Shown here: piece after piece, positions 1 through 10,792 of the stretch
Layout of the letters: each line of letters begins with the position of its first letter
Position numbering within the stretch: position 1 is the stretch's first letter
NCBI GenBank assembly: GCA_000226015.1
Contig: JH153014.1
Coordinates: 27,312-57,775 of the forward strand
Direction: 5' to 3'
From: Mnemiopsis leidyi
Taxonomy: Eukaryota; Ctenophora; Tentaculata; Lobata; Bolinopsidae
DNA length: 30,464 nucleotides
The notes under the pieces: generated by a model
What the model saw: only the letters and a program-made list of their open reading frames with translations
Told to the model about the DNA's origin: nothing
Database searches by the model: none
Position numbers and translations under genes: made by a program

Positions 1-113
1 AGAGAGAGGGAGAGAGAGAGAAGGAGGGGGAGAAAGAGGGTGGTCGTCACGAAGTGGGCAGGAAAGGTTAGGAGATGGTCAAAGGATGTAAGAAAGAGGT
101 AGAAAGAGAGATT
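1..113. repeat. GA-rich simple sequence
   Basis: The window opens in a nearly pure purine tract of GA and GGA runs (about 1-43), followed by a looser purine-rich stretch to about 113. It is ordinary microsatellite-type sequence whose true left end lies outside the window. A shorter GA run occurs at about 3324-3341 and a CT run at about 8961-8978. Confidence 0.8.
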
Positions 114-121
114 GGTGTAAG

Positions 122-816
122 TTTTGACATCACACACAGATATAGTGTCTTACAATTACGCTATTTTGAATAGAACACAACTACTATGTTTTCTACAGCT
201 GGAAACCCCTCATAATCGAACCTGTCACAGAGAAAACCGAAATGTATCATCCTGACACGACGCTGACACGTAGTTCGAAACCGGTCAACTAGTCCCGGTA
301 CGTGATCTTAGTCCTAAGTAAGTAAAATCCATAAAATGTCTTTATGACCGAAATCATCGAAAGATCCGAAAGCTTTAAGAAATTTGATAATTTTTACGAA
401 TTTTTTACTTTGATCTTCAGAAGTTTTTCCATAAAAACTTAAATAAGATAATATCTATTGGAATTCAAGCTAGGAAACATATGCTTGACTAGAGAAAAAG
501 TTATGTAGCTATATCGGATACGAATTTTATGCACCAGCCTTCTCAAATAAGTCGCAAAACCGAAAAAAGCGCAATCACGCATATTTTTGAACAACGACTG
601 TACATCTCTCATTCTCTATTCCGTCGGAGCACTTGTACCGCTACACATTCGTATGAATGAATACTGTTCTGTGTAACAATGTGTACTTTTCGTGCAGCTG
701 TGATTGCTCTACGGCACGTAAAGAAGCACATGTGTAGTACCTGACAACATGAAACAGATCACCCACGCACATGATTACAGAAGACAGGGTTTACAGGTCT
801 TGTAAAGAGCTGTAAA
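122..816. other. non-coding stretch, nothing recognised
   Basis: AT-rich sequence with stops in all frames. I see no coding signal, RNA gene or repeat of note. Confidence 0.6.
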
Positions 817-921
817 TACCGGGTTTAATGTTTCCTACAATCTGTCAAGTTTTGTCAGGGCCCAGTTTAGGGCACCAGCATGACAAATTGGACAGATGTA
901 GGAAAGTGTCAAGTCCGGGAC
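817..921. repeat. imperfect foldback (inverted repeat)
   Basis: The left arm (831-857, beginning TTTCCTACAATCTGTC) pairs with the right arm (881-905, ending GACAGATGTAGGAAA) with a few one- or two-base bulges. The loop is about 23 bases and contains GGGCCC. Similarity continues weakly outward on both sides (CCGGG near 819-823, TCCGGG near 914-919). The shape fits a small foldback or MITE-like relic. No target-site duplication is obvious, so the family is unknown. Confidence 0.6.
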
Positions 922-1926
922 AGATTGCCGGAAACATCGGTAAAGCGTTGTTAGCGTGGTGAAAGTTAGGTTTATATTTAATCATTAACCTTCGTGGCAA
1001 AGTTTGTAAATAAAATCCAGTAGCAAGGGCTCAGATTGTACGGCTGGTCTCAGAGAGACCCTCCAACTAGAGTCCCATGCCTCACCAGAGTGAGAAACTA
1101 GCACAGTTCAAACGTATTGGGAGTTGTCGTAGATCTTAATTTTCTGTCAACCCAGATGACTACTAACGTAATTACAGCTCAGCAGGCTATTTCAACCTTC
1201 ACACGTGTTATCAAGGTTGACTTGGAAGGTGCGTCAACAAAAGAGTTAAAATAACATAATGTGACGAAAAAGGCTTTTGATCGCCGCTGGTGGCAAATAG
1301 GTTTACATCAACAATACTTGAGGCTTTGTTCATCAATAACGTCAAAATAAATTGATCTGTCTAGAGACGAATCATAGGTTATGTTTCCCAGAGACATCTT
1401 AATTATGTTCCCCAACTTATTTCACATCGTCAACGGCCTCTCATTTACAAAATAAACCTGTTTATTCTCCCTCAAAATCGCGGCTCTGGTCATACGATCC
1501 TATTATCACAATATCATAACTCCACAGATATACCCTTAAGGAACTCGTACTGTAGGGAGGTACTACGATATAATCGTATCATCCTCGTCTTACCATTGTT
1601 AAGATGATCACATGACATGGCGCCTACTAGTATTCGTATCCACAACATCCCAGCCAATATCTTCACCAGACATGAGGTAATATATGTGTGTGAGCGACAA
1701 CAGATATCTCACAATGTTTCGAACAAAAGCTATGTAGAGCTATTGTAACATGAATATTATAGCTATACACTTCAGTACACTTGTGTAGTTGATTGTGTGG
1801 GGGTAGCGTTATGATAGGCTCCCTACTTACAAGAGTACATCTAATTGCTTCCCGCACGCTTTGTGTTACCTACTATTACACATGCACCTTTGTTACTAGA
1901 TTCAGAGAATACATAATGTCGTAATT
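922..1926. other. non-coding stretch, nothing recognised
   Basis: No gene seen. It holds one CACGTG palindrome (1202-1207), one TCACATGA E-box near 1607, and otherwise unstructured AT-rich DNA. Confidence 0.6.
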
Positions 1927-1960
1927 ACTATGTGCACATAATGACTATGTGCACATAATG
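1927..1960. repeat. 17-bp tandem duplication
   Basis: Two exact copies of ACTATGTGCACATAATG lie head to tail. Each contains the 12-bp palindrome TATGTGCACATA. Confidence 0.9.
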
Positions 1961-2096
1961 ACTTTTGTCCTAGTACTCGCAGTTACCTAGTTGACTCCGA
2001 GAGTAGGCTTGGAAATGTCTAATTGTCTTTCAATTGTGCTACTTAATAAACAATACAGCATGCAGTACCACTAAAAGTAACTTAATTTAACTCATG

Positions 2097-2232
2097 TTTA
2101 AAGTTGTAAGCTGAATAACATTTAAACGTTATTTAACTTACAACTTTAAATAAAGTAGCAAGTTGAATAACGTTTAACTTACTACTTTAAATAAAGTAGC
2201 AAGTTGAATAACGTTTAACTTACTACTTTAAA
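2097..2232. repeat. array of three palindromic units
   Basis: The first unit (2097-2150) is an inverted repeat with perfect 14-bp arms, TTTAAAGTTGTAAG and its complement at 2137-2150. Two identical 41-bp units follow (2151-2191 and 2192-2232). Each is itself an inverted repeat (AAAGTAGCAAGTT against AACTTACTACTTT) around a central GAATAACGTTT. The units share their core with the first palindrome, so one hairpin seems to have been copied in tandem with divergence. Confidence 0.85.
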
Positions 2233-2854
2233 TATGTTTTGTGTGTACTGTGTAGGCCCTGTATGGCAAGACGAAGAAGGTTTAAGTCTGGTGTTCCATA
2301 TTGTGTAACACGGTACACAATGTGTCCCACACTGCATACCTGCGGTACACAAACTGTACTGCGGATGCAGCTCAACTACCACAGAAACTGTCAATTAGTT
2401 TCAGCAAATCAGACGGATATTTAATTATTTACCCACCAGCAAGTATCTCTCTCGTGAGGTAAAATCTAAAAATTATCTCATGTCGATTCTCTGCGCTGAA
2501 CTGCAATCAGTAGATTAGAAATACTTGCAATGAGCAACATAATATCTTAAATAGAAAGTTAAGCGGTATCAGTGTGGTTCTTACAAATTAATGAAACTTT
2601 CATCAGTGATTAATTCACAACCTCTTGTCTTCGGCGGTACATAGCAACACTACAACAGTTACAATAATACAATTTTACAGCTTTCAAGAGTAATCACGGT
2701 CAATGTAACATGTATAGCTAAGTGTAAGCTTATGTACAGGCATAGTTTGGTATGTAAACTTTATTCATAAAATGTATACTGTTACGTCTACATAAAAGTA
2801 CTATACAAAGACCAGGTTCCCCGATGTAGAACTGTCGATACTGGTTAGCCGTAT
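2233..2854. other. non-coding stretch, nothing recognised
   Basis: AT-rich, with several loose GTACAC or GTGTAC words around 2238-2360 that resemble the unit of the nearby 14-bp array. No gene is supported. Confidence 0.55.
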
Positions 2855-2970
2855 CGTGTACACTGTACCGTGTACACTGTACCGTGTACACACTGTACAG
2901 TGTACACTGTACCGTGTACACTGTACCGTGTACACAGTGTACCGTGTACACTGTACCGTGTACACTGTAC
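2855..2970. repeat. 14-bp GTGTAC minisatellite, 8 copies
   Basis: Eight head-to-tail units of CGTGTACACTGTAC: six are 14 bp long and two are 16 bp with an extra AC or AG pair. One 14-bp unit starts with A instead of C. The unit contains the palindrome GTGTACAC, so any stretch of the array can fold back on itself. The open frame across it on the minus strand is a by-product of the repeat. Confidence 0.95.
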
Positions 2971-4574
2971 CGCTGCACACATCCGAGCTTTTAGAGTCAG
3001 CTGCATATTAATGTACACCTAATTAGAGCGACAGTGAGGTTTTCTAGAAACTAAACTGTGTCACCTGACTCCGAGACTCACTAGTAAGTACAGTATTATT
3101 GTCCGTGCTAATTCTCCTGAACTCTTGAAGATTGCTGATAAACGGTGTGTTTACACGCTGGAGATTTATTAGTGTGTAGAGTTGTTGGAGCAGCTAGGAA
3201 TTACCGCTGTACAGTCCCTCTCTGTCTCTATCTGTTAGATTGTGATAGCATGACATGACACTGGCTTATATCTTAACTAATATCTGGTGTTCACCTGGTC
3301 TTAATCACAGTTAATGGCAATAGCGAGAGAAAGAGAGAGAGAGCCTGGGGACTAATGACCAAGTGTAAATATAGAAAAACGGCCCCAGAGTGCAAGAACA
3401 CGTGACATGGCCACGTGGAACAAGCTGGGAGGACACGTGGTTCAATCCTGACTCCTCCCTCGCCTGAGGGGAGATAGCAAGCTTGTCTACTTCTAGGTGT
3501 AGCTGTAGTGAACAACAGGTAGAGATTTAAAGTAAGATTTAAAGTAAGAGATACGGAGATAGTTACTTGTTTTACACTTAGCAGGTGTTTACAAGGTGAT
3601 GCCAGGTGGAGAGAAAGAAAGAGTGTTCGAATAGACAGAGTTAATAATAGGGCGGCAGCAGATGAGCAGATTAGTGTTAAGTGTATTTTGAGAGTTGGTG
3701 AGCAGTCTAACAAGGGCTGGTTCATATATGCCGGTGTAAAATACCGAGTTATACTGCCTCCGCTGAGAACAAACCAGATACGATATAATGGGATAATACC
3801 GTCTAACCTTTAAATCCGATAAGAAAGGTATGCTATATTAGATCTGAATAAAGGATTTATTTGTAATGGGTTAAAATGAGTTATAATGGGTTATAATGAG
3901 TTAAGACAGGTTGACAATAACAGCAGAGAGACAGGCTCCAACTCAGGACTAAAAATGCCTCCTTTTACCGCGAAAATATCTGCCTTTTAGCACCTAGACG
4001 TTACGTAATGGTCGATATAAACCACTTGCCTACTCGGCCAATCAAGAGACCGCTCGTGCCCACGGATTATTTACCTGGTTTTGTGATTTCCCAACGTGCG
4101 TTTACGAAGTTAAGTTGGATTAGATCTAATTATCGATCAGAAGAAGCCAGCAGCATGTTGGAATCTCGAATTTAATACTCTTGCAGAATTTTATTCACAG
4201 AATAATCAAGTATATTTGAAGGATGGGCTGTGGGTCTCTATGGATACACCTTGAAACGGCCCGATCTTCTACATGCTACTTCGTGTCTTGGTGTGGCCAA
4301 GAAAACTTACACATGAGGGAGTGGACATCGGACACTGCAACAAAATTTAATTATCAGACCAAATTTAATGTGGTAGGAGGCGCAACCTCAATCTAGGGGT
4401 GCGTAACCCGAAGTGATTAGCAGCAAATTAGCATAGTCCAGAAAATCGAATTACACTAGAACCGTAGTCAATAAATGGATCTACTATGTTTCTAAGATCT
4501 GCATAAACAGAAACCTCGCGTAAAAAGAAGACAATGAACAGAGCCAAAATACGATCTCAACTGACTTACTTAAA
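2971..4574. other. non-coding stretch with E-box cluster and small repeats
   Basis: No gene is supported. It holds three CACGTG palindromes within 41 bases (3399-3404, 3412-3417, 3434-3439), a GA run near 3324-3341, an 11-bp-type repeat of GGTTATAATGA near 3867-3904, and a CCAAT box at 4038-4042. A minus-strand frame of 144 codons spans 3291-3725. Its product is a biased Leu/Ser/Thr string driven by purine-rich DNA on the plus strand, so I do not call it a gene. Confidence 0.55.
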
Positions 4575-4664
4575 GCAGCACAAGTGAAAACTACGACCTG
4601 TAATAGACTGCGAGCAGCGCAAGTGAAAACTACAACCTGTAATAGACTGCGAGCAGCACAAGTG
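4575..4664. repeat. 39-bp tandem repeat, about 2.3 copies
   Basis: Units begin GCAGCACAAGTG at 4575, 4614 and 4653. The first two are full length and nearly identical, and the third is partial. Confidence 0.9.
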
Positions 4665-5087
4665 GCTAGACTATCATGCATGACCATGCGATGTTTTGCT
4701 CCGACCTCGTTGTGCACTAAAGTGTAAATTTAGAACCGACCTTGTTCCCCCGCCCGAACTGCGGATGTGCAAGGAAACGTGCATGCACGATGGGCGGACT
4801 GCAGTTGTAATCCGTGGATCTGAATCGCGTGATTCCCTTTCCATTGACTTAAGTTTAATTTTTGTCGAAAGTTTTACAATTATGCGTGTCATTGGCGCTC
4901 AGTTGGCAGGAGTAGCGGATGTTAGAAAAAGAAAAACACAACACCTGCTTGTTTAACTTAAAGACCGGCTAATGAATAATGATTTGTTGAACTTGGCTCC
5001 AAGATTCACAACATTCAGAGTTTAAACATAACATAACTCCTAAATCTCGAAGGTGACCGTTGAAAAAGAGAAGTAAGACAACTAAAA
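4665..5087. other. non-coding stretch, slightly GC-richer
   Basis: Local GC is raised around 4735-4830 and overlapping short open frames exist on both strands. None has a convincing product or splice context, so nothing is called. Confidence 0.5.
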
Positions 5088-5208
5088 GCAAAGAAAGAGC
5101 AGATAAAAGTAACGTAGCTGTACTGTCTGGGACATGTTATAGAGAAAGAGCAGCAAAGAAAGAGCAGATAAAAGTAATACAGCTGTACTGTCTGGGACAT
5201 GTTACAGA
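5088..5208. repeat. 65-bp tandem duplication
   Basis: Copy one starts at 5088 and copy two at 5153, both beginning GCAAAGAAAGAGCAGATAAA. The shared part ends near 5208 (TGGGACATGTTA). They differ at a few bases only, so the duplication looks fairly recent. Confidence 0.9.
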
Positions 5209-5276
5209 AGAGGACGCTCCAAGCAGCAGGCAAGTTGCAGGTGCAGGGTGCATGTAAATATAACACGTCCAGGTAC

Positions 5277-5350
5277 GTTCCTGCATGACAGAACAGACAG
5301 GAACAGGGTGGGTAGGAACGTTATCACACGTGTGTTCCTGCTGTTTGGAG
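5277..5350. repeat. cluster of short inverted repeats around CACGTG
   Basis: GTTCCT and AGGAAC words alternate here: ACGTTCCT near 5274-5281 against AGGAACGT near 5314-5321, and GTTCCT near 5334 against AGGAAC near 5348. CACACGTGTG sits between them (5325-5334). Several alternative small hairpins are possible. Confidence 0.5.
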
Positions 5351-5588
5351 GAACGCCAGGTTTTTTATTGAGTCAGCCATCGACACTCAATCACTTTATT
5401 GAGTGCACAGAGCCGTGAAAACCGAACCGACAATTAGGACAAGCAGGTCATGTGACTAATCACGTGGTATGCCTTGCACCTCGGTTTAAGTGCGAGACTG
5501 TCAACTCAGCGTGTGTCTTCACATTGTGTGATCCTTGTAGAGTTTGTTGGCAGGCTGCCAGGCAGCAATATTTCCTTAAATGTGTCCG

Positions 5589-5640
5589 CTCTCTTGTCAT
5601 CGTGGCAAAATGAACTCTCTTGTCATCATGGCAAAATGAA
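5589..5640. repeat. 26-bp tandem duplication
   Basis: Two copies of a 26-bp unit starting CTCTCTTGTCAT at 5589 and 5615, differing at one base. Confidence 0.9.
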
Positions 5641-7672
5641 CGACTAGTTTATAAGGATTGAGGAGGGATTTATAGAACAAAAAAAATCACGTTGTTAGTG
5701 AACGAGATTTCAATGTAAAGGTAAATAATTTTACATGTTTTTGTCACGATTGTACGATATTGTATGAAGAGGGATATAATAATTTCAGTACTCGTTATAC
5801 CAGAAATTATACAGTTGAGGGTCATATATTAGAGACTAATACATTAGAAACTTATACAGTTGAGGACGAAACAACTGAGGCTCCTTCTAAAGCGACTGAC
5901 AAACCAACAGACAAACGGACAAACTCACCTTTATATCGAGATCAGGCGACCGCTTCATGAATAGACAAGCACCACAACAAACACAAAACATATAAACATA
6001 CAACTTCATGTAGCTAGCGCTACCACGGAGTCAGATAGTGTGTGCGTGTATTAGGAAGTTTAAGCTGTCGCATGTTAAGTCCTTATCGGATTATCGGTGA
6101 ACCAGTGTCTGTGCCAGGTATCGACCACGTGCAGCGATGCGCGACCACGTGCAAACTGTTCATTGCACGTGGGCACGCCACATTACATCACACTAACAGG
6201 TAGTCGTAAGATCGGCGAAGATGTCACATGTAAGATTGTAAGTAGTAAGTGCGTTGGAATGACGGTCGAGCAATTATATTTAATTATCTATAAAAGGTTT
6301 GATCTTATCTTCGATCTTGTAGCTGCATTGAGCGTATGCATGATAAGAAACAAAGCATTCATTTATTTCGGGACAAGAGGGCGAAGAGTACCATAAGTCT
6401 GCAGAGCGGAGAAAAATTAATCTAAAGAAGAGGAGTACAAAAACATTCCGAAGCTTAAAATCTCGGACACTACTAAATACTAATGAATTATCCGAAAAAT
6501 CCGAGATTACAGTAATCGATAGAGAACATTTAAGAGCATGACATAATCTCATTAGATTGCAGAAAAATTACAAAGGCAGCGAGGAAAGAAAAGTGGTTTT
6601 AAATTACTCTCACTCCATTTGGACTTGGTCCAAAAACGTAGACAAAGCAGAGTGGTAGATAGAGTGAAAAAAAGCCTGTGATGAGGGCCAGGGCTGATGA
6701 TGAGCCCCATCAGTCGATGGGCGTGGCGGATAAGTTTCAATTTCGGACTACATCGGAGGTAAAATTAAGATGTGTTTTCAGGGAAAAACCGCTCAAAAAA
6801 CTGAAGAAACGGTTTTGAGCTAAGCTGCCTAAAAGGAAAATGATGGATTTTGATGAATACAAATAATATGAGTGAGTATTATATAACGATCAAGCATGAT
6901 GCAATGCACGATGGTTAGTACAAAATAGTGCAGAGCGGTGCACGAGGCTCCGTGCTCACTGTTCGGGCGGCAACTTTATCTAAATTTACACGTGTTCAGA
7001 GGTAATCATTCAGATTTACCCGTGCATATAATGCAAAACCGCGGCAAAGACACCCGCTCAAGGAGCACACATATTACTTGCAAGCAGAAATATAACTTGG
7101 CGGAAAAACAAAAAGCAAGTATGAAAATAGAAATAACGACCTGAAATTTCCGGGATAAATCTGGTAAAACTGGAAGAACATCTCATGCTCAAACAATAAC
7201 GACTGGTCGAAGTGGTCGAAGTGGTCTTAATTTTTAAAAGTCGGCTGTTATCTAAGCGTATTTCTTATCTGAAAGAAGCCATTTCATGGAAAAATGTATG
7301 AAATCGGCGATGCGTTGTCGGGTTTGTGTAATGATAAAATTCAAAACTAAAAAGGATACGACATGACAGTTTATAAAAATTATATATCATAAGAAAATTG
7401 GGGCCGTTAATTTTGGTGAAATGAAACAAAAATAAAAGATGCATGGCGGTTTATCGATAAAAATTATCACAAAACGTTCAAAACATAACTTTTGTATTTT
7501 GTGGCTGAATATTAAGCCGACACAACATATTCAAAATCGCCACTCCTCATGTTATTAATAAACAAAGCGAGCAGACTAAACATGATGATAACGCCCACCT
7601 ATACGCGAAAACTGATAAGTCAAAGCAGGACAAACATTTGCTATGACAGGAAGAAGGAACCGCTATAAATCA
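5641..7672. other. non-coding stretch with short open frames
   Basis: No gene is firmly supported. The plus frame 5676-5960 (95 codons) has a Thr/Glu/Asp-rich end (TVEDETTEAPSKATD) but no in-frame ATG near its start and no clear splice sites. The plus frame 6347-6541 is Lys/Arg/Ser-rich (64 codons) and follows a possible acceptor (CTGCAG near 6399-6404). Both are within chance expectation for this composition. An 8-bp inverted repeat around CCGCTCAAAA lies near 6788-6822. Confidence 0.5.
6126..6171. promoter_or_regulatory. three CACGTG E-boxes at exact 20-bp spacing
   Basis: CACGTG occurs at 6126-6131, 6146-6151 and 6166-6171. The first two share the longer word GACCACGTGCA, and the third reads GCACGTGGG, the same flank inverted. 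CACGTG is the classic site for bHLH and bHLH-leucine-zipper factors. The 20-bp phasing, close to two helical turns, would place all three on one face of the DNA. Whether they are used is unknown. Confidence 0.45.
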
Positions 7673-7682
7673 GTCACGTGAC
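7673..7682. promoter_or_regulatory. GTCACGTGAC palindrome (CLEAR-type E-box)
   Basis: An exact 10-bp palindrome matching the core of the vertebrate CLEAR element bound by MITF/TFE-family factors. It is one of three exact copies in the window. The match is direct; function is inferred from the motif alone. Confidence 0.4.
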
Positions 7683-10529
7683 ACGCTCGGTCGCACACAT
7701 ACACACACATTGCATATGAACGTGATAGTCAAGCTGCTCGGAGAATAATGAGATAGTGAATTGTATTTCGTATTTCAAACTATTTCAACACTACAAATTA
7801 GATACATTTATTGAGGTTCTTTATAAATGATATATAAATTGAAGATTTTAAGAACCCAATCATGTTAGCTGTTTTATTTCGTCTCTCCAACCAAATCAAA
7901 AGTTGTATTTTGTATGTTACAGCTTGAAAACGCTTCATAGAAACGTGTAGCAAAACGGAGGAACAAGTTTTAAAAGAAAAAAAAACAGAAATATAATTGC
8001 AGGGAAAGCGATTGAGAATTGGGCAGGTGCTCAACAAATGAAAATAATATGTTAGGAAAAGTCTCCTTCCTAACTTAATATGATTATAATAGAAATATAA
8101 GCAGTGAATAACAAATCTAAGAGGCCCGCAATCTCGAAATTAATGGAAATAACGATCAGGAAATGATACACAAGATAATTACCCTAATTATTAGTATCTG
8201 GTTCGGATGAAAATTAACCGAAAATTAAAAAATCAGCAGAAAACAACGCTTAGCAGTTAATAACAGCGCCACAGTACAGAAATGAACTGAAACAAACGCC
8301 ATGAACACAGATAAATCCATCTTGCCAACTTCACAAGATTACTTGCTCGAGAAATGAAGTTGCTTCATTAATAAACCGACCCAGAGGCGCCCGCCACTTC
8401 ACATCTACTTTCAGAGATACGCCGCCCAACTCTCCGGCGTGGTGTGTACAAGGGTTTGACATGCTAATGTTTGATCTTCAATGATTGTGGCGTGTTTGTA
8501 AGTGTTGCCGTTTACCTATTTTCCGTAAATATCGCAGCTCAAGGCAAGCTATCGTGTCATGTGAGCGAACTTAAGGAGCGTGCTGTAATATTTTCCTTTC
8601 CGGGTTGGAGAATGTTGAAGTTTTAAAGGTCTTCTTGATAAATATACGAACTAGTTCCAGACTATAAAACCTACGCAAGAGGATGACGGAAGGGGTTGAA
8701 AACAAATCGGCGAACACCCTTTAGATGGAATTAACGTCAGGACTTGACGAAAAGAATAAACGACTTAAAATAAAAAATATCTAAAAAAATAGGAGATATA
8801 AGAGTTTAAAGCTATATTGAGCTGGATACGTTGGGAAATCAGGTACAAAACAAGAATACCTGTGCCGCAATGTCATCGCGTTAATAATTGTGGAATTCAA
8901 AAACGAAGTCTGGGGATTCCTTACAAATAACAGCCTTATAAACCCACGAAGAAGAGCGCCCTCTCTTTCTCTCTCTCTGATATAGAAAAACTAAATTGGC
9001 ACAGAACCAAAATATCGCTATTGTAACGGTTGGAAAGGAACTGAAACAACAGCCGTTCAGGGCAAAAAGTTATAGTACTAACATCTTGACTGTCGGGGTA
9101 CATTGAGGGGATCTCGTGATCAGTTTAAGTCACGAGGTCAGCCCATAATACCGGGCGGAATGCTTCAAAGTGTACGTTGAGTACGTTACCATAGCATAAC
9201 CTAGTTACGTAACAGAGTAACACGTGCGGCGTATCATCAGATTTATAGCGTTGTACTGGCATTAAGGGATTTTGTGATCGTGTGTTCACGCCTATTCGCG
9301 ACGTAATGAACTGTTATTATGTGGATTTATTTATAGCGGATGGTTAACATTATCACATAGTTAGGTTCCACAGTTCTACTGAACGACGTTGTTACTTCAT
9401 CCAACTATAATATCATGGATTATTTCTGGTCCCACGAGTAGTGAGTTGAAGAAGCCTCGTGACTAAGGGAATATATCGCACCAGTGTTTTCACGTATTCA
9501 TGTATTAAAGATGCTAATATAATATTGTCGCGTGATATGTTTGTAAGTGTTAAAACTTTAGTGCCGATTAAATTTCGATAGGTGCCCTGCATTATGGTTG
9601 AAAACTTAACAAAACACTTCACAAGAAAACTACGTAGTATTGACATTTAAAATGCATTACATAATATTGCTTGACAAATTTTTCAAACCAAGTAAAACAG
9701 TCCACGTCAAACCAATACGGGATAGTGAAAGTTTGGTAAACCAAGCTTTAGAGAGAACCAATAGAATAATGCCCAGTAAGAACCGAGAAGAGATCACACC
9801 CAACCTAGCCTACCAATCACGGACCAAGAACACTCCTATTCACTAATATCCGACCAATGAGAAGACAGAACGACATATTGCAACTCAGCTGAAGTTGGGC
9901 GAGCCCGCACTTAAACTAAAAGGTTTGACTCCCACCCCTACGTTAGTACAGGGACACCTGATAGCAGCAAGGCACGTGGTACGGACCTCCCTGCTTGTTG
10001 GCAAACAGGGAATGACGTGGGTAGTCTGGCAGTTACTATTGTAGACTGAGTTTAACATCATCCTGGGAGCTGTAGTTTGTTTCTTCATACAAACAGTATC
10101 ATCAAGCCGACAAAAAACTTTCTAATGGTCAATCATAGTATATTTACCACGTGCTTAATCGTGAGATAAAACCCATAGATATAACTATAAATAAACAAAT
10201 ACGACGGCGTTTGATTAATTTACTTAATTAGGATGTAAACAACAAGAACACGACTAGAAGTTGAATCATGTGACATAGTTGCGATGCCACGTGGTGTTGT
10301 GACATTTACTGAACGAAAAAAAGAAAACTGACTTCAACTTCACAAAGAGTAAAGTCTCAAGATATCACAGTAAAACCAGGACACATCCCCTTTCTGTGAA
10401 AACGCTAAGTTTATCTCGAGGGTGAATTGAGACAGGGTAAAACCATGTCTCTCCCAGCCATCGCACGATAAACACACGCACTTCGGACATGAATTCTACA
10501 GTGCAGCAGCAGCTGTGGCGTCCCCTCCA
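7683..10529. other. non-coding stretch with scattered CCAAT and E-box words
   Basis: No gene is supported. The stretch has small hairpins at 8051-8074 (GTTAGGAA arms) and 9113-9136 (CTCGTGA arms). It has CCAAT boxes at 9813-9817 and 9854-9858, CACGTG at 9221, 9973, 10148 and 10288, and TCATGTGAC at 10266-10274. The last 700 bases lead into the promoter candidate and may belong to its upstream region. Confidence 0.5.
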
Positions 10530-10603
10530 CCAATCAGAGCTCAGAGCGTAGTCACGTGATCTATCTACCGACCAATCAGAAGGAAGGATTAAGATCATGT
10601 GAC
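10530..10603 (+). promoter_or_regulatory. candidate promoter: two CCAAT boxes and two E-boxes
   Basis: Within 74 bases lie CCAATCAG at 10530, GTCACGTGAT at 10551, CCAATCAG again at 10572 and TCATGTGAC at 10595. CCAATCAG is a full NF-Y-type site, and the E-boxes are of the USF/MITF type. This arrangement, 30-100 bases upstream of an ATG with a purine at -3 and G at +4, is typical of a TATA-less animal promoter. No TATA box is seen. CCAAT boxes work in either orientation, so transcription toward lower coordinates is also possible. Confidence 0.4.
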
Positions 10604-10633
10604 CTGATCCGAGACAGGGAAGTACGTCTAGAC

Positions 10634-10792
10634 ATGGCGAGCGAGACAAGCCAACAATTCCTCCAGCAGCTCGACAACTGTACGCGGTATAATGCACGGT
10701 GTAAACATAACAAACGGCCTGCACATCTGGCTATGTTGGAACAGTTCCAACTTACTTTCAGGTCGGGGCTTCAGCCAATTTCGAATTTTTAA
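10634..10792 (+). CDS. possible short first coding exon, unknown product
   Basis: The ATG at 10634 sits in good initiation context (GACATGG), just downstream of the CCAAT/E-box cluster. It opens a 52-codon frame starting MASETSQQFLQQLDNC and ending at a stop at 10790-10792. The residues are polar and Gln-rich and no domain is recognisable. A CAG-GT step at 10759-10763 (GTCGGG, a weak donor) could end the coding part earlier and splice it onward, leaving two bases of a codon. I could not find a matching downstream exon. The local GC is higher than in the flanks. Alternatives are a non-coding first exon or a chance frame; I judge a real coding start about one in four. Confidence 0.25.
   Translation: MASETSQQFLQQLDNCTRYNARCKHNKRPAHLAMLEQFQLTFRSGLQPISNF

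Noticed and set aside
3399-3460. Possible tRNA or tRNA-derived SINE (B-box-like GGTTCAATCC, A-box-like TGGCCACGTGG)
   Set aside because: The two boxes are too close and the T-arm stem does not pair; no cloverleaf can be drawn.
3291-3725. 144-codon minus-strand open frame
   Set aside because: The product is a biased Leu/Ser/Thr string over purine-rich DNA, with no splice sites, domain or credible start context; GA-rich sequence removes stops.
5676-5960. 95-codon plus frame with a Thr/Glu-rich end
   Set aside because: It has no ATG near its start. The repeated TATACAGTTGAGG word explains part of the apparent protein character.
6347-6658. Lys/Arg/Ser-rich plus frame with an acceptor-like CTGCAG
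   Set aside because: It is short, interrupted and without a recognised family; not enough to call a gene or a relic.
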